21,305 nt of DNA from Clostridiales bacterium. GTDB taxonomy: Bacteria; Bacillota; Clostridia; Oscillospirales; Oscillospiraceae. Of the stretch, positions 17,677 to 21,305 are shown one piece after another; the first letter of the stretch is position 1; every line of letters begins with the position of its first letter. The position numbers and the translations under genes are program-made. The notes beneath the pieces were generated by a model. The model did not search any database. It had not been told where the DNA came from and worked only from the letters and a program-made list of their open reading frames with translations. The DNA lies in NCBI GenBank assembly GCA_004558115.1, contig SFDT01000042.1:1-21305 (forward strand). Direction: 5' to 3'.

Positions 17677-18873
17677 ATGAACCATCTGCAAAATGCGGGC
17701 TTCGCCACCCGCCAGATCCACGCCGGCAAGTAAAAGAACAGCGCCGGTGCCCTCTCCACTCCCATCTACCAGACCTCCACCTTCGCCTTTGACACGGTGG
17801 AGCAGGGCGGCGCCCGTTTCGCCGGCCAGGAGAGCGGCTACATCTATACCCGCCTGGCCAACCCCTCCCTGCTGCAGGTAGAGGAGAAACTGGCGGCCCT
17901 GGAGGGCGGCGAGGCCGCTCTTGCCACCGCCTCCGGCATGGGCGCCGTGTCCGCCACCCTTTGGAGCCTGGTGGAAGCCGGTGATGAGATCGTGGCCGAT
18001 GAGACCCTGTACGGCTGCACCTTCACCCTGCTGACCCACGGCCTGACCAAGTTCGGCGTGAAGGTCACCCTGGTGGATATGTCCGACGCGGAGAACGTGA
18101 AAAAGGCCCTGACCCCCAAGACGAAGGTGGTCTATTTTGAGACGCCCTGCAACCCCACCTTGAAGCTGGTGGACATTCAGGCCGTGGCGGAGGCCGCCCA
18201 CACCTATAATCCCGCCATTCAGGTGGTGACGGACAACACCTTCTGCTCCCCCTACCTGCAGCGTCCCTTGGAATTGGGCGCTGACATCGTGGTCCACAGC
18301 GCCACCAAGTACATCAACGGCCACAGCGACGTGATTGCCGGCTTCATCGTGGGCACCCGGGAATTCATCGAGACCTGCCGTTCCACCGGCCTGAAGGACA
18401 TGACCGGCGCCGTTATGAGTCCCTTTGACGCCTTCCTCATCGCCCGGGGCCTGAAGACCCTGGACATCCGCATGGACCGCCACTGTGCCAACGCCCGGAA
18501 GGTAGCGGAGTTCTTCCGCAGCCATCCCGCCGTGGACAAGGTCTACTATCCCGGCTTTGAGGACTTCCCCGGCCACGACATCGCCAAAAAGCAGATGAAG
18601 GACTTCGGCGGCATGGTCTCCATTGAGCTGAAGGCCGACCGCGCCGCCACCGCCGCCGCCCTGAACAAGCTGGAGCTGTGCACCATCGCCGTGTCCCTGG
18701 GCGGCGCCGAGACCCTGGTGGAGCACGCGGCCTCCATGACCCACTCCACCTATACCCCCGAGGAGCTGGCCGCCTCCAACATCTCCGAGGGCCTGGTGCG
18801 CATCAGCATCGGTCTGGAAGACCCCGAAGATGTGATCGCCGATTTCAAGCAGGCTCTGGATACCCTGCTGTGA
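17677..18873 (+). pseudogene. megL: Methionine gamma-lyase interrupted by an in-frame TAA at codon 19
   Basis: Read through, the frame gives 398 codons, the standard family length. The enzyme uses PLP to split methionine into methanethiol, ammonia and 2-oxobutyrate. ATG 17677 has AAGGA about 9 nt upstream, and the N-terminus (MNHLQNAGFATRQIHAGK) is family-like, but codon 19 (17731-17733) is TAA; the frame then resumes with KNSAGALSTPIYQTSTF. The rest is intact: Tyr57 and Arg59 (YIYTR), Tyr112 and the lyase-type Cys114 (LYGCT), and PLP Lys211 (HSATKYINGH), matching the Pseudomonas putida enzyme. The next in-frame start, GTG 17797 (codon 41), has no ribosome site and removes conserved residues, though an annotation could call 17797-18873 as a 358-residue protein. 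One base change or sequencing error explains the stop. A cystathionine gamma-lyase-like role is less likely. Confidence 0.85.
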
Positions 18874-18890
18874 GGTTTCCCCATCCGTCC

Positions 18891-18916
18891 GGTGCCGGCG
18901 CTTTCGCGCCGGCACC
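18891..18916. repeat. GC-rich palindrome, copy 1
   Basis: Arms GGTGCCGGCGC and GCGCCGGCACC (11 bp) enclose a TTTC loop, 17 nt after the gamma-lyase stop codon. The 24-nt core is repeated at 19083-19106. Confidence 0.8.
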
Positions 18917-18917
18917 T

Positions 18918-18950
18918 CAGCCTGTCGAAAAAAGTTTTTTCGACAGGCTG
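18918..18950. repeat. Long palindrome with 16-bp arms
   Basis: CAGCCTGTCGAAAAAA (18918-18933) and TTTTTTCGACAGGCTG (18935-18950) are perfect reverse complements around a single G. The innermost A/T pairs would open into the loop. Together with copy 1 it could terminate transcription, but no U-tract follows directly. Confidence 0.8.
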
Positions 18951-18953
18951 AAC

Positions 18954-18989
18954 AAGTTTTTTCAAACTTTATAAAGTTCGAAAAAACTT
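18954..18989. repeat. AT-rich nested palindrome
   Basis: AAGTTTTTTC (18954-18963) pairs with GAAAAAACTT (18980-18989); between them AACTTTATAAAGTT (18965-18978) is itself a perfect palindrome. The A6/T6 runs echo the preceding element. Confidence 0.7.
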
Positions 18990-18998
18990 AGATTTAAA

Positions 18999-19029
18999 AC
19001 GAAAGACACCCCTCCTGGGTTTCTTTCGT
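18999..19029. repeat. Hairpin with 13-bp arms, one mismatch
   Basis: ACGAAAGACACCC (18999-19011) pairs with GGGTTTCTTTCGT (19017-19029) at 12 of 13 positions around a 5-nt loop. Confidence 0.65.
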
Positions 19030-19082
19030 AACTATTTTCCTTCCCGTTATCCCAGGTTTTCGTCTTTTTTGACAGCCTCCGA

Positions 19083-19104
19083 TGCCGGCGCTTTCGCGCC
19101 GGCA
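19083..19104. repeat. GC-rich palindrome, copy 2
   Basis: Arms TGCCGGCGC and GCGCCGGCA enclose TTTC. The core repeats copy 1; a base difference at 19082 (A for G) shortens the stem to 9 bp. Confidence 0.8.
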
Positions 19105-19129
19105 CCTTCTTTCATACCGTTACTCTCTT

Positions 19130-19148
19130 TTTTCATGTTTTATGAAAA
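19130..19148. repeat. AT-rich hairpin ahead of the thrE promoter
   Basis: TTTTCAT (19130-19136) and ATGAAAA (19142-19148) pair around a 5-nt loop, ending 4 nt before the -35 box of the thrE promoter. It could be a regulator site or a terminator for upstream transcription. Confidence 0.55.
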
Positions 19149-19152
19149 TGCA

Positions 19153-19180
19153 TTGACTTTTTCGCATGGCACAGTATAAT
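19153..19180 (+). promoter_or_regulatory. Promoter of the ThrE-type transporter genes
   Basis: TTGACT (19153-19158), a 16-nt spacer and TATAAT (19175-19180) give a near-consensus promoter with a leader of about 45 nt. Confidence 0.75.
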
Positions 19181-19232
19181 AGTCGGCGTGACACGCCGCC
19201 CGGTGCGGCAGCAAAACAGGAGCGTATCTGCC

Positions 19233-20006
19233 ATGAAGACAGAGAACACGGAACAATTTTTGAATTTCTGCTGCGAAATAGGGCGGCAGCTCATCCAAAA
19301 CGGCGCTGAAATCTACCGGGTGGAGGATTCCATCAACCGCCTCATGACCGCTTACGGCTACACGGACACGGAGGTGTTCGCCATCCCCGCCAGCGTCATT
19401 TTGAACATTCTGGACGGTGGCCACAATTACACGAAAGCCATCCGCATCCGCTCCTCCTTCATCAACCTGGACAAGCTGGAGCGGCTGAACAGCCTGTGCC
19501 GCCAGGTCTGCCGGGAAACGCCCCCTCCCGACCAGGCGCTGGCGCGGCTCCGGGCCATCGCCGCGGCCTCCGGCTATCCCCAGTGGGGCAGCTATCTGGC
19601 CCACGGCTTTGTGGCGGTGTTTTTCACGCTGTTCTGGGGCGGTGTTCCCCTGGATGCGTTTTTCGCCTTTGCCTGCGGCGTGGCTGTCAAGGCGGCCTCC
19701 AGCTCCCTGAGCCGGATGAACACCAACATTTTCTTCACCTACGTCTGCGCCAGCATGGCCATGGTGCTGCCGCCGCTGGCGCTGGTCTATCTGGGTGTGC
19801 CGGTGCACATGGACAAGATCGTCATCGGCGCCATCATGCTGCTGGTGCCCGGCATCGCCATCACCAATGTGATCCGGGATGTGCTGGCCGGCGACTTTTT
19901 GACGGCGCTGACCAAATTTGCCGAGGTGCTCATCATCTCTATGGCGCTGGCGCTGGGCATCGCCATTCCCGTGGGTATGGCACGGCTGCTTCTGGGGGTG
20001 GTCTGA
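19233..20006 (+). CDS. ThrE-family transporter subunit, YjjP-like (DUF1212)
   Basis: This 257-residue protein matches the large half of split ThrE/YjjP-YjjB transporters. A cytoplasmic N-terminal part of about 110 residues (QNGAEIYRVEDSINRLMTAYGY, then VFAIPASVILNI) precedes about five membrane helices (FVAVFFTLFWGG, FFTYVCASMAMVLPPLALVY, IVIGAIMLLVPGIAITNVIR, a helix near 225-245). Corynebacterium ThrE exports threonine and serine, and Escherichia coli YjjP/YjjB exports succinate, so the substrate here is open. ATG 19233 has AGGAG about 10 nt upstream; an earlier in-frame start would overlap the leader with no ribosome site. The partner gene begins 1 nt after the stop codon. Confidence 0.88.
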   Translation: MKTENTEQFLNFCCEIGRQLIQNGAEIYRVEDSINRLMTAYGYTDTEVFAIPASVILNILDGGHNYTKAIRIRSSFINLDKLERLNSLCRQVCRETPPPDQALARLRAIAAASGYPQWGSYLAHGFVAVFFTLFWGGVPLDAFFAFACGVAVKAASSSLSRMNTNIFFTYVCASMAMVLPPLALVYLGVPVHMDKIVIGAIMLLVPGIAITNVIRDVLAGDFLTALTKFAEVLIISMALALGIAIPVGMARLLLGVV

Positions 20007-20007
20007 T

Positions 20008-20451
20008 ATGCGGTTTTTACCTTGTCTCTACGCCTTTTTGGGCTGCATGAGCTTCTGCTACATTTTCCAGGTCCGCAAACCCCTGTTCATTTTCCTGTGC
20101 AGCGCCATCGGCGCCGTTTCCTGGGGCGTATACCTGCTGGCGGAGCCTTTGGGCTCCGACGCGGTGCGGTGCTTTGTGGCCACCATCGTGGTGTCCGCCC
20201 TGGCGGAGCTGCTGGCCCGGCTGCTGAAGGCCCCCGCCACCATCTTTTTGGTCATTGGAATCATTCCCCTGGTGCCCGGCGGCGGACTGTACTACACCAT
20301 GGACTACCTGCTGGACAAAAATTTTCCCATGTTTTCCCAGGTGGGGCTGCAAACCGCCTCCACCGCCGCGGCCATCGCCGTGGGCGCCTCCATGGTCACC
20401 TCCATAGTCCGAATGTTCACCTGGCGCAAACGTCCCCAAAAGGACACCTGA
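20008..20451 (+). CDS. ThrE-family transporter subunit, YjjB-like (DUF3815)
   Basis: This 147-residue, almost wholly hydrophobic protein with four to five helices matches the small half of split ThrE systems: YIFQVRKPLFIFLCSAIGAV, VVSALAELLARLLKAPATIF and the conserved IIPLVPGGGLYYTMDYLL. Together with the preceding gene it should form one membrane transporter. ATG 20008 begins 1 nt after the upstream stop, with GGGGGTGG about 8 nt before it, so translation is probably coupled. The frame extends upstream but only as a shadow of the previous gene. A strong terminator follows directly. Confidence 0.88.
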   Translation: MRFLPCLYAFLGCMSFCYIFQVRKPLFIFLCSAIGAVSWGVYLLAEPLGSDAVRCFVATIVVSALAELLARLLKAPATIFLVIGIIPLVPGGGLYYTMDYLLDKNFPMFSQVGLQTASTAAAIAVGASMVTSIVRMFTWRKRPQKDT

Positions 20452-20452
20452 C

Positions 20453-20489
20453 AAAAGGACCCCACGGCCAACGGCCGTGGGGTCCTTTT
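20453..20489. terminator. Bidirectional intrinsic terminator between thrE-type genes and aldolase gene
   Basis: A perfect 17-bp stem (20453-20469 with 20473-20489, AAC loop) begins with AAAA and ends with TTTTT. It lies 1 nt after the YjjB-like stop and 10 nt from the end of the convergent aldolase gene, so it can serve both. Confidence 0.9.
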
Positions 20490-20499
20490 TCTGGTATCA

Positions 20500-21165
20500 T
20501 CAATAGCCGGTCTTTTTTGCGCCCGGCTGGCCGTAGCTCTTGAAACGCTCCATGACGTCCGCCATCTCCTCGTCGGAGAGGATGTTGGGCTTGCCGATGC
20601 ACATGGCCCGGTACTGGAGCTCCGCGATATACTCCATGTTGCAGGCCAGACCGTAGGCACTCTTGATGTCCTTGCCGCAGGTCACCAGGCCGTGGTTGCC
20701 CAGCAGCACGGCGTTGCTTTCGCCGCAGACCTTGATGGCGGCCTCCGCCAATTCCAGCGTGCCAAAGGGATAATAGGGTGCGCAGGGCACCGTGGCTACG
20801 CCGGTATCGCCGATGACATAGTGGACGGCCCGGATGGGCTGGCCCAGCACGGCAAAGGTGGTGCAGTACATGGAGTGGGTATGGACCACCGCCCGGGCCT
20901 GGGGCTTGTGCTTATAAAACGTAGTATGAAGGCCCCATTCGCTGGAGGGCTTGCGGGTGCCGTCCACAATATTGGCCTCCAGGTCCGTGATGACCACATC
21001 CTCGGGCTGGGTGGAAAAATAGTCCATACCGGAGGGGCTGATGGCCATCAGGCCCTTTTCCGCGTTATAAATGCTGATATTGCCGCTGGTGCCGGTGCTC
21101 AGCCGGGCGGCGCTCATTTTCTTGCCGTATTCAACGATCAGTTCTCTTTCTTCCTGCATCAACAT
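20500..21165 (-). CDS. Class II aldolase of the fuculose/5-deoxyribulose-phosphate aldolase type
   Basis: This 221-residue zinc enzyme belongs to the FucA/AraD family. Metal and catalytic residues are complete: Glu76 (SSEWGLH), His95 and His97 (AVVHTHSMYC), and His158 (GNHGLVTCG), equal to Glu73, His92, His94 and His155 of Escherichia coli FucA. The phosphate-binding TGTSGNIS loop is also present. The family splits sugar-1-phosphates into dihydroxyacetone phosphate and an aldehyde. The gene upstream ends like an MtnA-type isomerase, which favours 5-methylthioribulose- or 5-deoxyribulose-1-phosphate as substrate; fuculose phosphate is the alternative. ATG 21165 is preferred because AGGAG lies 9 nt upstream; a TTG at 21171 is only 3 nt from it. 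Confidence 0.9.
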   Translation of the reverse strand: MLMQEERELIVEYGKKMSAARLSTGTSGNISIYNAEKGLMAISPSGMDYFSTQPEDVVITDLEANIVDGTRKPSSEWGLHTTFYKHKPQARAVVHTHSMYCTTFAVLGQPIRAVHYVIGDTGVATVPCAPYYPFGTLELAEAAIKVCGESNAVLLGNHGLVTCGKDIKSAYGLACNMEYIAELQYRAMCIGKPNILSDEEMADVMERFKSYGQPGAKKTGY

Positions 21166-21204
21166 ATCCAATTTCTCCTAATTATTTCACAGTGGGGGAA
21201 AGTC

Positions 21205-21305
21205 TTAATAGAACACTTTGGCTTCCGTGTCAAAGTACTGGTCCAGCACATAGGGCACATACACGCCCTTGTCCGTGACCACGCCGGAGATCAGGTGGGG
21301 CGGCA
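21205..21305 (-). CDS. C-terminal fragment of a probable MtnA-like sugar-phosphate isomerase
   Basis: Only the last 32 codons are inside the window; the gene runs off the right edge. The peptide starts PPHLISGVVTDKGVYVPYVL and ends with FDTEAKVFY. The pattern P-x-LI-x-x-(V/I)-(V/I)-T-(D/E)-K-G-V resembles the C-terminus of MtnA/aIF2B-like methylthioribose-1-phosphate isomerases. The stop codon is 39 nt before the aldolase start, same strand, so the two are probably co-transcribed. With so little sequence this is tentative. Confidence 0.55.
   Translation of the reverse strand, partial: PPHLISGVVTDKGVYVPYVLDQYFDTEAKVFY

Larger units (their letters stand above)
18874..19232. other. Hairpin-packed spacer between the gamma-lyase and thrE genes
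   Basis: This 359-nt stretch has no gene. It contains six inverted repeats: 18891-18916, 18918-18950, 18954-18989, 18999-19029, 19083-19104 and 19130-19148. The first and fifth share an almost identical 24-nt core. The thrE promoter follows at 19153-19180. The density of palindromes suggests inserted repetitive elements and not just one terminator. Confidence 0.7.

Noticed and set aside
17731..17733. Recoding of the in-frame stop as selenocysteine or pyrrolysine
   Set aside because: The codon is TAA; selenocysteine uses TGA and pyrrolysine uses TAG, and the family has no special residue at this place.
17797..17799. GTG as the true start of methionine gamma-lyase
   Set aside because: There is no ribosome site upstream, and conserved N-terminal residues (STPIYQTSTF) lie before it in the same frame.
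19188..19232. Upstream start for the YjjP-like gene
   Set aside because: It lies only about 8 nt past the -10 box and has no ribosome site; ATG 19233 does have one.

Overview
The window looks like chromosome of an anaerobic, spore-forming, fairly high-GC member of the Clostridia. An Oscillospiraceae gut commensal of the Flavonifractor/Intestinimonas/Lawsonibacter kind would fit, but the genus is my inference. The grounds are the sporulation genes yqfC, yqfD and a ylbJ-like gene, a single-chain pyruvate:ferredoxin oxidoreductase, strong Shine-Dalgarno sites of the Firmicutes type, and GC-rich coding DNA between AT-rich control regions. I saw no rRNA, tRNA, CRISPR array, insertion sequence, integrase or phage gene.

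Layout. (1) 1-451 is non-coding and holds five unrelated perfect hairpins. (2) 452-6304, minus strand, is a tight seven-gene cluster read yqfC, yqfD, phoH, ybeY, two small unknown genes, recD2. It is a sporulation/RNA-maturation block like that of Bacillus, but without pgpH/yqfF between phoH and ybeY and without dgkA after ybeY. (3) A ylbJ-like sporulation membrane protein diverges from yqfC across a 100-bp gap that carries a 10-bp inverted repeat; it ends at a bidirectional terminator. (4) 7438-11505, minus strand, is a marR-ABC-ABC operon with overlapping genes. The two ABC half-transporters form an asymmetric heterodimer (one degenerate and one canonical ATP site). The marR promoter is near consensus and is followed by two operator-like palindromes. 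(5) An IclR regulator (minus) and pyruvate:ferredoxin oxidoreductase (plus) are divergently transcribed from two interlocked, face-to-face promoters. (6) A gene fusing an XRE-type helix-turn-helix to a SAM methyltransferase follows. (7) A complete methionine gamma-lyase gene is interrupted by an in-frame TAA at codon 19. (8) After a 359-bp spacer packed with hairpins comes a two-gene ThrE-type transporter (YjjP/YjjB-like). (9) At the right edge, minus strand, lie a class II aldolase and the last 32 codons of a gene whose C-terminus resembles MtnA-type sugar-phosphate isomerases.

How the parts work together. The right end may hold part of a methylthioribose/5-deoxyribose salvage route (MtnA-like isomerase plus fuculose-phosphate-type aldolase, the 'DHAP shunt'), near a methionine-degrading enzyme. 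Pyruvate:ferredoxin oxidoreductase is the central fermentative enzyme and appears to be controlled by the adjacent IclR protein. The ABC pair is probably a drug or lipid exporter controlled by its own MarR repressor. The observations most worth following are the interrupted methionine gamma-lyase, the interlocked iclR/nifJ promoters, the aldolase/isomerase pair, the HTH-methyltransferase fusion, and a consensus-like promoter that points into the 3' end of iclR.
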